Source: Halomicroarcula saliterrae (GTDB taxonomy: Archaea > Halobacteriota > Halobacteria > Halobacteriales > Haloarculaceae). From it: a stretch of DNA of 64,000 bases. Made by a program: the position numbers and the translations under genes. Positions 1 to 8,880 of the stretch are shown piece after piece. Location: positions 1-64,000 of the forward strand of contig NZ_JAMQON010000003.1 in the NCBI RefSeq assembly GCF_031624395.1, read 5' to 3'. The stretch's first letter is position 1; every line of letters begins with the position of its first letter. The notes below the pieces were generated by a model. That model worked only from the letters and a program-made list of their open reading frames with translations. It was not told the DNA's origin and ran no database searches.

Positions 1-29
1 AGCAATCCACCAGCTGGCATAGTAGCCAA
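1..29 (-). rRNA. rrl: 23S rRNA, 5' end only (partial)
   Basis: The reverse complement of these bases reads TTGGCTACTATGCCAGCTGG and continues GTGGATTGCT, which is the known 5' start of haloarchaeal 23S rRNA. The rest of the gene lies beyond the left edge. It is transcribed leftwards after 16S and tRNA-Ala, the usual archaeal order 16S-tRNA-Ala-23S. The first base is placed at 29 by similarity to the Haloarcula 23S start, so it could be off by a few bases. Confidence 0.9.
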
Positions 30-39
30 CGTCAATTGT

Positions 40-61
40 GACTCGTTAAACTGAACGAGTC
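40..61 (-). other. Hairpin just upstream of 23S in the spacer
   Basis: An 8-bp perfect inverted repeat (40-47 with 54-61, six-base loop) lies ten bases before the 23S start. It probably belongs to the folded precursor around the 23S 5' end. No function beyond that can be read from the sequence. Confidence 0.5.
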
Positions 62-199
62 CAGTGGACGCCTGGATCGCACGTACACACGGTTTCATAC
101 TCGCCCCCAAGGTGGTAGATGGTGGGCAAGTCGACCCTTCCCAACCACGGTTTGACCCGGGATGGTGCATCTGTCGTCGTACCATATCCCATCGCCGTC

Positions 200-212
200 C
201 CACACTTAAGGG
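200..212 (-). promoter_or_regulatory. Internal rRNA spacer promoter (TATA-type)
   Basis: The minus strand carries the TTAAGTGTG hexamer-type box found in the three upstream rRNA promoters (shared core TTAAGTGT). It lies between tRNA-Ala and 23S, so it could add extra 23S transcription. Spacer promoters of this kind are known in haloarchaeal rRNA operons; activity here is inferred. Confidence 0.55.
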
Positions 213-238
213 GCACGGTTCGGGGCAGGCACGTCGTA

Positions 239-310
239 TGGACCCACTGGGATTTGAACCCAGGGCTTCCTCCTTGCAAAGGAGGTGCTCTGCCGCTGAG
301 CTATGGGCCC
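239..310 (-). tRNA. tRNA-Ala, anticodon TGC
   Basis: The minus strand reads GGGCCCATAGCTCAGCGGCA onward to TGGGTCCA. The acceptor stem pairs 7 bp (one G-T), the anticodon stem-loop is CTCCTTTGCAAGGAG with anticodon TGC, and the T arm carries GGTTCAAATCC. The gene ends at the discriminator A and CCA is not encoded. It sits in the 16S-23S spacer, the standard place for this tRNA in euryarchaeal rRNA operons. Confidence 0.97.
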
Positions 311-351
311 TGCAGATCCGCAGTTGTCAGCCCTGATAGTTCATAGGTGCC

Positions 352-379
352 CGGTCGGCGAGATAGTCATCGAACACCC
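352..379 (-). other. 16S processing stem, trailer strand (bulge-helix-bulge)
   Basis: Bases 352-362 and 371-379 are exactly complementary to 1969-1979 and 1954-1962 on the other side of 16S. The two helices (11 and 9 bp) are separated by unpaired stretches of 8 and 6 bases. This is the bulge-helix-bulge architecture cut by the archaeal splicing endonuclease to release pre-16S. The gene for that enzyme (endA) is also in this window at 10722. Confidence 0.85.
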
Positions 380-388
380 ATAGGTGAG

Positions 389-405
389 CTGGGGCAAAGC
401 CCCAG
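389..405 (-). other. Hairpin immediately 3' of 16S
   Basis: A 7-bp inverted repeat with a three-base loop (CTGGGGC / GCCCCAG) lies between the 16S 3' end and the processing stem. It is part of the pre-16S trailer fold. Confidence 0.5.
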
Positions 406-416
406 TCTCGATCAGT

Positions 417-1887
<1,471 letters not shown>

Positions 1888-1953
1888 GTATCCCGGCACA
1901 AGGCCGGGGGGTTAGGCGGGTCACACTCCAGATGGAGTGTGGTCGCTATCGAA

Positions 1954-1979
1954 GGGTGTTCGAGGACACTCGCCGACCG
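1954..1979 (-). other. 16S processing stem, leader strand (bulge-helix-bulge)
   Basis: This is the partner of 352-379. Bases 1954-1962 and 1969-1979 form the two helices of the pre-16S bulge-helix-bulge, with a six-base bulge between them. Pairing is perfect in both helices. Confidence 0.85.
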
Positions 1980-2185
1980 AGTGTCACCGAACTATCAGGG
2001 CTAACATCAGATCCCATCTTGACGGCGGACCGCAGGGGTGGAATCCTCATTTCTTCGGACCTGCATGTTGTCCCGAAGCCATCTTAAAGGCTTCGAGTTC
2101 CGATGGCGAGTTACCTCGCCGCAGTGTGTTGGCCGGGTCGTCTCGGCCCCGGCCAGGCCTCGTTCGCGTTCAACCCGAGTACCCT

Positions 2186-2199
2186 GTTACACTTAAGGG
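2186..2199 (-). promoter_or_regulatory. rRNA promoter P1 (proximal)
   Basis: The minus strand reads CCCTTAAGTGTAAC, a haloarchaeal rRNA TATA element, about 300 bases before 16S. About 20-25 bases downstream lies an ACGCGAA start-like motif that is shared with the next copy. It is one of three tandem boxes spaced 79 and 84 bases apart. Confidence 0.8.
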
Positions 2200-2264
2200 C
2201 ATCGGACCGCGCTTACCTCGAACCGCACGACGCAAGCGACCTTCGCGTTCCATCCGAACGCCCT

Positions 2265-2278
2265 GTTACACTTAAGGG
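2265..2278 (-). promoter_or_regulatory. rRNA promoter P2
   Basis: This repeats P1 exactly over the box CCCTTAAGTGTAAC, 79 bases further upstream, and has the same downstream ACGCGAA motif. The two units look like a duplication of a whole promoter module. Confidence 0.8.
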
Positions 2279-2349
2279 CGTCGTTTGGGTCGCGGCCTGA
2301 CCGGGGAGCGTCGCCCCGTGCCATCTTCGCATCTCAGTCGATGGGAGTG

Positions 2350-2361
2350 TCACACTTAACC
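2350..2361 (-). promoter_or_regulatory. rRNA promoter P3 (distal)
   Basis: The minus strand carries GTTAAGTGTGA, a less exact copy of the P1/P2 box, 84 bases further upstream. It is probably the distal promoter of the tandem set. Confidence 0.6.
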
Positions 2362-2609
2362 CCGTCGGACCGAGCCCGCTTCGTCAGGCGATTACACGGG
2401 TTAGTGAGTCCCATGCGCCAGACATCGACACGGCCAGTGGAACGGACACGAAACAGACGGGGGAACAACTGGTCCGTACTCGTGAGTATCGCGCGCTCGC
2501 GCGCGGATGGAAGTCCGGCCGTCAATGTCGAACGCGCCGACTCCCCCGAGTCGTGTAGACTCGCGACCTCGCGTGTACCGTAGACTCGGCACCGGGGACA
2601 TCGACCGAC

Positions 2610-2614
2610 AAAAA
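2610..2614 (-). terminator. T5 terminator behind the MC1 gene
   Basis: A run of five T on the minus strand lies about 20 bases after the MC1 stop codon. Oligo-T runs are the usual archaeal termination signal. Confidence 0.5.
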
Positions 2615-2632
2615 GTTCGCGCTGACAGGGGA

Positions 2633-2941
2633 CTAGATGTCGTCTAGGTGTTCGACACCCTCTTTCGAGACGTTCCCTTTCGTGATGTCACCCGGCATCC
2701 AGTCCGGTTTGTCGTCGGGAGCTGTTTCGACCCAGGCCCACGCCTCGTAGATGTGGACTTTGTGGGTTCCTTTCTCCCGGAGCCGAATCTCCTGTCGATC
2801 GGCCTCGTCTTCGCTGTCGGCTGGGTCGAGCCGCCGTGCGGCCTTCAACGCAGCCTGTCGGGGGGTCCCGCCTGAGAAGACGCTCGATTCGTCACCATCC
2901 TCACGAAGCGCAAAGTTGCGCTTGTCGCTGTCGCGTGCCAT
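2633..2941 (-). CDS. hmc1: Chromosomal protein MC1
   Basis: The 102-residue protein is the haloarchaeal form of MC1, a small monomeric protein that binds and bends DNA and helps compact the chromosome in archaea. Family hallmarks are visible: RNFALR near residues 8-13, the central TPRQAALKAARRL helix, LREKGTHKVHIYEAW, and PDWMP near residues 79-83. It starts at the only sensible ATG. An AT-rich TATA box (TATATTTATTATG, minus strand, about 2978-2990) lies about 40 bases upstream, so the mRNA has a short leader. It is divergent from the AbrB-like gene, with the shared upstream region in between. The gene family is well recognised; the degree of expression is not readable here. Confidence 0.93.
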   Translation of the reverse strand: MARDSDKRNFALREDGDESSVFSGGTPRQAALKAARRLDPADSEDEADRQEIRLREKGTHKVHIYEAWAWVETAPDDKPDWMPGDITKGNVSKEGVEHLDDI

Positions 2942-3007
2942 GGTTTTCTCCGCTCCATGTCAATTCAAAACATGCCACATAATAAATATACCCCCCGATT
3001 CGGCCTC

Positions 3008-3032
3008 CGTACCGCGGTACGTTTATATAATA
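3008..3032 (+). promoter_or_regulatory. 14-bp palindrome abutting a TATA box
   Basis: CGTACCGCGGTACG at 3008-3021 is a perfect palindrome. It runs straight into the TATA box GTTTATATAATA at 3021-3032, so it covers the position where the TFB recognition element should lie. A dimeric regulator bound here would block TFB. The expected start would be near 3055-3060, about 115 bases ahead of the AbrB-like gene at 3171, which also has a nearer box at 3126-3136. The transcript could therefore be a long leader or a separate small RNA. Confidence 0.6.
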
Positions 3033-3170
3033 GGAGGGGGCAGGCACTGTATTCGGCCCGAATCCGGGCGAGACTGCCGCGCTGAGACCGCGCGCGCACC
3101 GCCGTCCTGCGACGCGCCGCACGGTAGACTTAAGTGTATCCTACGGCGATGCACGGAATAGGATAGCGCG

Positions 3171-3368
3171 ATGGTGCGAAAGAAGAAGCTCAGCCCGAGT
3201 GGCGCCAAAGATGAGGACGGCGAGTACCACAACGTACATATCAACATCCATGAAGACGAGCTGGCCGTTGCGGGCATGGAGATCGGCGATGAGGTGTTCG
3301 TTCGGGTACGCGACAACAAAATCATCATACAAAAAGCCGACCCAGACGAGGTCGAACACGATTTCTGA
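3171..3368 (+). CDS. AbrB/MazE-type (SpoVT-AbrB fold) DNA-binding protein
   Basis: This 65-residue protein has the pattern of a swapped-hairpin AbrB domain: a basic start (VRKKKLSPSG), then beta strands with the family-like segment GDEVFVRVRDNKIIIQKADP at residues 39-58. Such proteins bind DNA as dimers and act as regulators or antitoxins; no toxin gene lies beside it. A TATA-like ACTTAAGTG at 3128-3136 about 40 bases upstream supports the ATG at 3171. A strong GC hairpin follows the stop. The palindrome at 3008-3021 is a possible own operator, which is inference. Confidence 0.8.
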   Translation: MVRKKKLSPSGAKDEDGEYHNVHINIHEDELAVAGMEIGDEVFVRVRDNKIIIQKADPDEVEHDF

Positions 3369-3382
3369 CGTGCTGTTGCGAG

Positions 3383-3402
3383 CCCCCGACGCTTGTCGGG
3401 GG
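3383..3402 (+). terminator. GC-rich hairpin between abrB-like gene and pyrD
   Basis: CCCCCGAC and GTCGGGGG form a perfect 8-bp stem with a four-base loop. It lies 15 bases after the AbrB-like stop and 18 bases before pyrD. No T-run follows, so it may be a processing or folding element rather than a true terminator. Confidence 0.45.
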
Positions 3403-3419
3403 ACGATTCGAAGGCCCCA

Positions 3420-4472
3420 ATGAGACTATACGATATCGCCAAACCGGTTCTGTTCTCGCTCCCGGCCGAGACGGCCCACGGGGGCATCCACGCGTTGCTC
3501 GAGGCCGCTCAGGGGACGCCAGTAGCGAGGGCCATGGCCCGACAGTACACCGTCGACGACGAGCGACTCGCCGTCTCGGCGCTCGGACACTCCTTCGACA
3601 ACCCCGTCGGCGTCGCCGCGGGGTTCGACAAGAACGCGACCGTCCCGTCGGCGCTGGCCTCGCTCGGCTTCGGCTTCGCCGAGGTCGGCGGCGTCACGGC
3701 CGTTCCCCAGACGGGGAACGCACGCCCGAGGATGTTCCGCCTGCGTGAGGACGGCGGCATCATCAACCGGATGGGACTGAACAACGAGGGCGCGGCCGCC
3801 GTGGGCGACCGGCTGGCGGCCACCGACGCCCCGTTCCCGCTCGGCGTCAACATCGCCAAGAGCGAGCACGTCGGCACCGAGGGAGCGCCGGCGGACTACC
3901 GCGAGACCTACGAGCACGTCGCCGACGGCGGCGACTTCTTCGTCGTCAACGTCTCCTGCCCCAACTCGGAGGGGTTCGAGGAACTCCAGAACCGCGACGC
4001 GATGGAAGCCATCCTCACCGAACTCCAGGACGCGGGCGCGGCGCCACTGCTCGTGAAGCTCTCGCCGGACCTCCCCGACCCCGCCGTCGAGGACGCGCTG
4101 GACCTCGTCACCGAACTCGACCTCGACGGGGTCGTCGCGACCAACACCACGACCGAGCGACCCGACGGCTTACGCTCGCCCAACGCGAGCGAGACCGGTG
4201 GGCTCTCGGGCAACCCTATCGAGAGACAGTCGACCAGTATGGTCCGGTTCGTCGCCGAGCGCGTCGACGTGCCCGTCGTCGGCGTCGGCGGCGTCGCCTC
4301 GGCCGACGGTGCCTACCGGAAGATCCGGGCCGGCGCGTCGCTCGTGCAACTGTACACCGGCCTCGTCTACGAGGGACCGTCGCTCGCCCGCGACATCAAC
4401 GAGGGGCTGCTCGACCTGCTCGAAGCGGACGGGTTCGACAGCGTCGAGGACGCCGTGGGCGCGGACCTGTAG
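3420..4472 (+). CDS. pyrD: Dihydroorotate dehydrogenase, quinone-dependent type
   Basis: PyrD oxidises dihydroorotate to orotate in pyrimidine synthesis. The 350-residue length and the N-terminal helical extension (residues 1-40) fit the membrane-associated class 2 enzymes. The FMN barrel motifs are clear: AAGFDKNA near 61-68, the NRMGLNNEG block, LVKLSPDLPD, NTTTERPDG, and the phosphate-binding GVGGVASADGAYRKIRAGAS near the end. An unusual point is the catalytic-base segment VNVSCPN: it has Cys where class 2 enzymes usually have Ser. The ATG at 3420 is chosen over an upstream TTG because homologs begin MRLYDIAKP. It stands alone, and the next gene converges on it. Confidence 0.92.
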   Translation: MRLYDIAKPVLFSLPAETAHGGIHALLEAAQGTPVARAMARQYTVDDERLAVSALGHSFDNPVGVAAGFDKNATVPSALASLGFGFAEVGGVTAVPQTGNARPRMFRLREDGGIINRMGLNNEGAAAVGDRLAATDAPFPLGVNIAKSEHVGTEGAPADYRETYEHVADGGDFFVVNVSCPNSEGFEELQNRDAMEAILTELQDAGAAPLLVKLSPDLPDPAVEDALDLVTELDLDGVVATNTTTERPDGLRSPNASETGGLSGNPIERQSTSMVRFVAERVDVPVVGVGGVASADGAYRKIRAGASLVQLYTGLVYEGPSLARDINEGLLDLLEADGFDSVEDAVGADL

Positions 4473-4475
4473 CCG

Positions 4476-4682
4476 CTATCGGCACTCTTCTATCGGAATC
4501 GCGGCCTCGATAGCGACGGATAGCCACTCCGTCCGCGGGCCGTCCGAGACGACTGTGAGACGCGCGGGCGCGTTCGGGTCGTCGACAAGCCAGTCGAGCG
4601 TGAACCACGGATACGTCTCACAGGCCGGGTTGCCGTAGTGGTCCGGGTCGCCACAGTCGGAGTGCCTGTCGGTGACAGCCAT
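4476..4682 (-). CDS. Small haloarchaeal protein, possibly DUF7511-like
   Basis: This 68-residue acidic protein has no signal peptide or membrane segment. Its N-terminal half contains HSDCGDPDHYGNPACETYPW with two cysteines, and the C-terminal half (LTVVSDGPRTEWLSV) resembles the short haloarchaeal DUF7511 domain. A start at the second ATG (4682) is preferred because a TATA-like GGTTACTG lies about 27 bases upstream. It converges on pyrD, with only three bases between stops. Function is unknown, and family membership is tentative. Confidence 0.6.
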   Translation of the reverse strand: MAVTDRHSDCGDPDHYGNPACETYPWFTLDWLVDDPNAPARLTVVSDGPRTEWLSVAIEAAIPIEECR

Positions 4683-4765
4683 TGTCCCTCTGTTTGGCAC
4701 TACGTGACAGTAACCCAAAAACACCCGGTAACGGACCAGTAATCCGGTTACAGGACGGTTACGTG

Positions 4766-4770
4766 AAAAA
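4766..4770 (-). terminator. T5 terminator behind pheT
   Basis: Five T in a row on the minus strand, about 33 bases after the pheT stop, form a plausible end of the pheST transcript. Confidence 0.45.
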
Positions 4771-4802
4771 GTGCAACCGCGAACGGCCGCCCCGTCCGCG
4801 CG

Positions 4803-6653
4803 CTACTCCAGTGCGTCCAGTCGGAACTCGAACGCCGCCACCGGCAGTTCCAGGTCGTGTTCGACGAGTACCTTCGGGTGAATCTCGCCGACGACGCCGA
4901 CCGACTCGCCGTCCAGCACGACGTCTGCTGCACGGCCCTCGATGAACGTGGGGTGGCTCGTCGCCGGCGTCTCCAGTTCCTTGCCGAAGGCCTCGGCGAT
5001 GGCCTGCAGGCGGGCCTTGGCGTCCTCGTAGGAGGCGTCAGTGCGGGCGAGCGCGCCGGCGACGGTCCGGTGCTCGGTGACGCCGGTGTTCCGGCTGTCG
5101 TCCAGTCCCGCGGCGAGGCCGATCTCGGCGAGGTCCTGCGGGTAGCGGCGATGGGTATTGTTCTCGAACACCATCATGAGGGACGGGAGCGCCCACGTGC
5201 GGAGGATGGTGTAGTCCTCGCTGTAGGGTTCCTGGATGGTCACCGGGTCCGCGAGGCCGACGAACGAGCCGTCGCTCTCGCCGGGCTCGGGGAGGTTCAT
5301 CCTGCCGAAGTTCTCGTCCTCGTTGGTCATGTGGAAGTTCAACAGGTCCTCGAAACCCAGGCCGACGAGGGTGTCTCGGGCCGCGTCCTCCAGACGGGAG
5401 CGCTCGTGGCGCCCGCCGACAGTCGAGACGTCGGGGTAGGTCGGTTCGAGGCTGTTGAACCCGAGCGCGCGGCCGATGTCGTCGACGATGTCCAGCGGGT
5501 GGATGACGTCGACGCGGTAGGGCGGAATCTCCACGTCGAAGACGCTGCCCTCGTCGACGGTCCGCTCGGTCGCAGTGAGCCCGGCGCGTTCGGCGTAGTC
5601 GACGACGTCGCGCGGGTGGAGGTCCACGCCGAGCAGACGCTCGATGCGGTCCAGCGTAACCGTCTTCGTCCGGGTCTCGAAATCGGGGCGCTCCAGCGTG
5701 TTACCGGCGTACTCGCCCGCAGCGTCGTCGGCGTACTCGACGTTCACGCGTTCGATGGTGCCGCCGCGGGCCTCCAGCGCGTAGCAGACGATGTTACACA
5801 TGTGGTCGATGGTCCACTGGTCGGTGCCGGTCAGCTCGATGAAGAGGTCACGGGAGTCCTCGGCGACCTCGGTCCGGCGGCCGTTGATGACCGGCGGGAA
5901 CGAGAACAGCCCGATGGCGTCGTAGATGGCGGGCACGCGGTCGAAGTCGGCCACGAGGTCGCCGTAGGCCTGGCCCGTGTCGTGGTTGGCGATAACGTCG
6001 TTCGGCGTCATCTCGGCGTCGGATTCCAGCGGGACGAAGGTGGCCTCGTCCGGGTCGGCGCTCGTGTAGGTAATGGCGTTGCCGCCGGCGGGTTCGACGG
6101 CCGCGTCGCCGACCATCTCGTCCTGGGGTTCCTCGCTGGCTTCGGTCGGACCCTGTCCGCCCGAGAGGTCCAGACTGCTCGACTGCTCGTCGGTCGGACG
6201 GAGGTCCGTCCCTTTCAGCATCGTCAGGTCGTGGACGCCGATGGCGCCCTTGGCGCGCTTGCGACCCATCGTCGCGTGGAGCTTCTCCTGCAGTTGAATC
6301 AGGGATTCGAGCGCCCCCTCGCTCATGTCGAGCCCGCGGACGACCGCGCCGGTGACGTAGGGGCGGCCCTCGGGCTGGTCCTCGACTTCGATGGTCCAGT
6401 CGGCGCCGTTCGTGTTGGGGACGTAGACGCCCCGGTCGTCGCCGTAGTGGTAGCGCAGCGAGCGGGCCACGCCTTCGACCGAGAGCCGGTCGAGCCGGTC
6501 CGGGGCGAACTCCAGCTGGAACTCGTCGTCCTCGGTCCACCCCTCGAACTCCAGCCCGAGGTTGAACAGGTCGGACTTCAGTTCGTCGTCGTCCTTCTCG
6601 TCGTGGCCGGTCAGGTAGCGAAGCTCGTCGGGATCGACGTCGACGACAGGCAT
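4803..6653 (-). CDS. pheT: Phenylalanyl-tRNA synthetase beta subunit
   Basis: PheT pairs with PheS in the (alpha-beta)2 enzyme that charges tRNA-Phe in the cytoplasm. The 616-residue protein shows the archaeal beta layout. It starts MPVVDVDPDELRYLTG, and the B3/B4 editing-type region includes LIQLQEKLHATMGRKRAKGAIG near 130-155. The B5 domain follows (VTLDRIERLLGVDL), then the catalytic-like core (FEDLLNFHMTNEDENF) and a C-terminal GVVGEIHPKVL. Residues about 175-215 form an acidic, Ser/Gly-rich insert, probably a haloarchaeal surface loop. The gene starts inside the pheS stop (TGATG overlap), so the two are translationally coupled. Confidence 0.96.
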   Translation of the reverse strand: MPVVDVDPDELRYLTGHDEKDDDELKSDLFNLGLEFEGWTEDDEFQLEFAPDRLDRLSVEGVARSLRYHYGDDRGVYVPNTNGADWTIEVEDQPEGRPYVTGAVVRGLDMSEGALESLIQLQEKLHATMGRKRAKGAIGVHDLTMLKGTDLRPTDEQSSSLDLSGGQGPTEASEEPQDEMVGDAAVEPAGGNAITYTSADPDEATFVPLESDAEMTPNDVIANHDTGQAYGDLVADFDRVPAIYDAIGLFSFPPVINGRRTEVAEDSRDLFIELTGTDQWTIDHMCNIVCYALEARGGTIERVNVEYADDAAGEYAGNTLERPDFETRTKTVTLDRIERLLGVDLHPRDVVDYAERAGLTATERTVDEGSVFDVEIPPYRVDVIHPLDIVDDIGRALGFNSLEPTYPDVSTVGGRHERSRLEDAARDTLVGLGFEDLLNFHMTNEDENFGRMNLPEPGESDGSFVGLADPVTIQEPYSEDYTILRTWALPSLMMVFENNTHRRYPQDLAEIGLAAGLDDSRNTGVTEHRTVAGALARTDASYEDAKARLQAIAEAFGKELETPATSHPTFIEGRAADVVLDGESVGVVGEIHPKVLVEHDLELPVAAFEFRLDALE

Positions 6654-8164
6654 CAGTGAAGCACCTCCGTGGTCCGCAGCAGCTCCAGGTCACACAGCGT
6701 CCCGTGGACGTCGCGGATGTCCTCGAAGCCGTACATCAGCATCAGCAGTCGTTCCAGCGAGAGCCCCCACGCCATCACGTCGCAGTCGACGCCCAGCGGC
6801 GAGAGCACCTCCTCGCGGAAGATGCCGGAGTTCCCGACCTCGACGACGTCGCCGGTCTCCGGATGGGTCCCGAACAGCTCGAAACTGGGCTCAGTGTAGG
6901 GGTTGTAGTGGGGTTTGAACTCCAGGTCGGTGATACCGAACTGCTCGTAGAACTCCGTGAACGTGCCCATCAGGTCACGCACCGAGAGGTCCTCGGCCAT
7001 GACCCACCCCTCTATCTGGAAGAACTCCAAGAGGTGTGTCGGGTCCAGCGTGTCGTTCCGATAGACCTTCTCGACGCTGAAGAAGCGCTTTGGCGGTTCG
7101 AGTTCGCCGATTTCCTCGCCCGAGAGATATCGCATAGAGAGCGACGTGGTGTGGCCCCGCAGGTCCAGCCCGCGAGCCACATCCTCGGCCCACGGGGAGT
7201 GGTACCCTTCGCCGTCGGGACCGACGCCCTCGCGATGGGCGGATTCGACCCGCTCGACGAGGTCCGCCGGGAGCTCCTTGATTTCGTCGGGCCGTTCCAG
7301 CGCGAACTGGTCCCAGTGGGTGCGCGCGGGGTGGTCCTGGGGCATGAACAGACAGTCGTTGATCCAGAACTGGGCGTCGACGTGGGGCCCCTGCATCTCC
7401 TGGAAGCCCATGCCGACGAGCGTGTCTTTCACGCGATTGGCGGTCTGGCGGAGGATGTGTTCCTTGCCGTGGCTCACGTCCTCGGCGTCGGCCTCGACGT
7501 TGTACTCGGTGAACTCCACGTCCGCCCACTCGCCGCTGGTGAGCATCTCGGCGGTGAGCTGGTCGACGGTCTCGGCCGCCTCGACGCCGGCGTCGAGAGC
7601 GGCCACGCCCTCGTCGGTCAGCAGGACCGAGCGGACGGTCTCCTCGCTGACCGAGAGCAGGCCGCGCCGTTCGAGCTGGTCGAGTGCGTCAGCGTCGGCC
7701 TCGTCGAGGCGGTCGTCGGCGACCGCTTCGAGCGCGTACATCTCCGGGTCCGACCCGGGCTTTGCGTCGGGGTCGGCGGTTATCTCGCCGCTGTCGATAG
7801 CGCCGTACCCCTTGCGGGCGTAGTTCGACAGCGCGATGTCCACAGCGGGGCCTTCGAGGCCGGAGGCGCCGATGACCTGCCCCATCTGGACCGGCTCCTC
7901 GTCGGCCCCGGAATCGACGGCGGCCTCGTAGAGGTCCTGCTCGGGGAGACTCTCGAAGACGTACTGGGTCCCCTCGTCGGTCAGCGCGTAGTGTTCGACG
8001 GTCTCCTCGGTGACGGCGAGCAGCCCGTCCGCTTCGAGTTCGAAGGCGGCTCGCGTCGCCGCCTCTGGCTTGAGGTCGGCCGCCTCGGCCACCTCGTCGA
8101 TACGTCTCGGTTCGTCGGAGTCGGCGGCCTGCAGGACGGCCACCTGTGCCTGTGGTCGTTTCAT
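6653..8164 (-). CDS. pheS: Phenylalanyl-tRNA synthetase alpha subunit
   Basis: PheS carries the class II active site of phenylalanyl-tRNA synthetase. The 503-residue protein has an N-terminal winged-helix tandem (residues 1-200) typical of the archaeal and eukaryotic form, then the catalytic core. Motif 2 is visible around KRFFSVEKVYRNDTLDPTHL, and motif 3 appears as DVMAWGLSLERLLML near the C-terminus. The Phe pocket segment FEIxG is seen as FQIEGWV. A TATA-like GGTTATGC on the minus strand at 8187-8194 is 23-30 bases upstream of the ATG, which fits a leaderless pheST message. The stop overlaps pheT by one base. Confidence 0.97.
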   Translation of the reverse strand: MKRPQAQVAVLQAADSDEPRRIDEVAEAADLKPEAATRAAFELEADGLLAVTEETVEHYALTDEGTQYVFESLPEQDLYEAAVDSGADEEPVQMGQVIGASGLEGPAVDIALSNYARKGYGAIDSGEITADPDAKPGSDPEMYALEAVADDRLDEADADALDQLERRGLLSVSEETVRSVLLTDEGVAALDAGVEAAETVDQLTAEMLTSGEWADVEFTEYNVEADAEDVSHGKEHILRQTANRVKDTLVGMGFQEMQGPHVDAQFWINDCLFMPQDHPARTHWDQFALERPDEIKELPADLVERVESAHREGVGPDGEGYHSPWAEDVARGLDLRGHTTSLSMRYLSGEEIGELEPPKRFFSVEKVYRNDTLDPTHLLEFFQIEGWVMAEDLSVRDLMGTFTEFYEQFGITDLEFKPHYNPYTEPSFELFGTHPETGDVVEVGNSGIFREEVLSPLGVDCDVMAWGLSLERLLMLMYGFEDIRDVHGTLCDLELLRTTEVLH

Positions 8165-8449
8165 AGGGGTGTGTCGGTCGTTGTCGGCATAACCGCGGGT
8201 CGCTCAGTTAACGGTTCTTACTTGCTGCGACGGCCTCGCCTCCGAGCGGTTTCGTCCGGGCCACCGCGGCCCCGACTCCACCGCCCGTCAGAACGCGAAA
8301 AAGAACCCGAACCCGGAACTGACGGCTGGCTGGCGAGCGACGCCGGCACGGGTGGATTCGGGTGCCATGTGCGAGCGATTGGCGCGGGTGCGCAAAAGGA
8401 TTACGAAGGGGGGGCCAGGTGAGTCCGGAGAGCTGCACGGTCGCCGGAA

Positions 8450-8752
8450 TCAGCTGTCGAGGCGCTGCCGTGTGGCGGTGACCACGCCAGCCAGCGAGAC
8501 GACCAGCCCGGCGACCAGCGGCAGGAACGAGTTCGTCCGCCAGTTACAGCCGTCGTACCACTCGACGGTGCCGTCGGCGAGGTCGATACCGGTTATCGCG
8601 ACGCCGCCGGGGTGAACCCCGAACGTGTCGTAGACTGGACCGCCGAGTTCCGGACAGGCAAGTGCTGTCGAGCCGCCGAACCACGGCGAGAGCAGCGCGA
8701 TACCGACGCCGGCGGTGACGAGCAGGTGCCCCAGTCGGGTGCGAGAGACCAC
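8450..8752 (-). CDS. Small two-helix membrane protein, unknown
   Basis: From a GTG at 8752 this frame gives about 100 residues: a short basic start (VSRTRLGH), a hydrophobic segment at about 10-22, a soluble loop with two cysteines (ACPELGG and DGCNW), and a second helix at about 76-93 (LPLVAGLVVSLAGVV) followed by basic residues. That topology suggests a membrane protein with an outside loop and possibly a disulfide. The frame stays open upstream into trpS, but the earlier part is Arg-rich and looks like shadow sequence, so the start is uncertain. No family was recognised. Confidence 0.55.
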   Translation of the reverse strand: MVSRTRLGHLLVTAGVGIALLSPWFGGSTALACPELGGPVYDTFGVHPGGVAITGIDLADGTVEWYDGCNWRTNSFLPLVAGLVVSLAGVVTATRQRLDS

Positions 8753-8850
8753 GTTGGTAAACGTCCCGTGGACGACGCCGAAAACACACCGGTCGGTGAA
8801 ACCGCGGTTTGAGCCAAAGCGGACCGGATAGTGAGCTGTGGCGGCAGGGT

Positions 8851-8856
8851 AAAAAA
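8851..8856 (-). terminator. T6 terminator behind trpS
   Basis: Six T in a row on the minus strand lie 24 bases after the trpS stop. Confidence 0.5.
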
Positions 8857-8880
8857 GCGATTCAGGCCCGAAAGGCGACC

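Larger units (their letters stand above)
1888..2632. other. rRNA leader and upstream region without protein genes
   Basis: This 745-base stretch holds the 16S leader with two hairpins (1892-1909 and 1923-1942), the leader strand of the processing stem, three promoters, and the MC1 terminator at its right end. Between about 2370 and 2605 nothing beyond a short alternating GCGC palindrome near 2490-2503 was seen. Open frames here have no recognisable family and look like chance. Confidence 0.7.

Noticed and set aside
4857-6659. 600-codon open frame on the plus strand opposite pheT
   Set aside because: It mirrors pheT codon structure, is rich in V/R/G/D without any domain, and is a GC-driven antisense shadow. 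The same applies to long frames opposite pheS (6656-8422), hel308 (14822-16990), alaS (29717-33070) and the surface protein (40302-42422).
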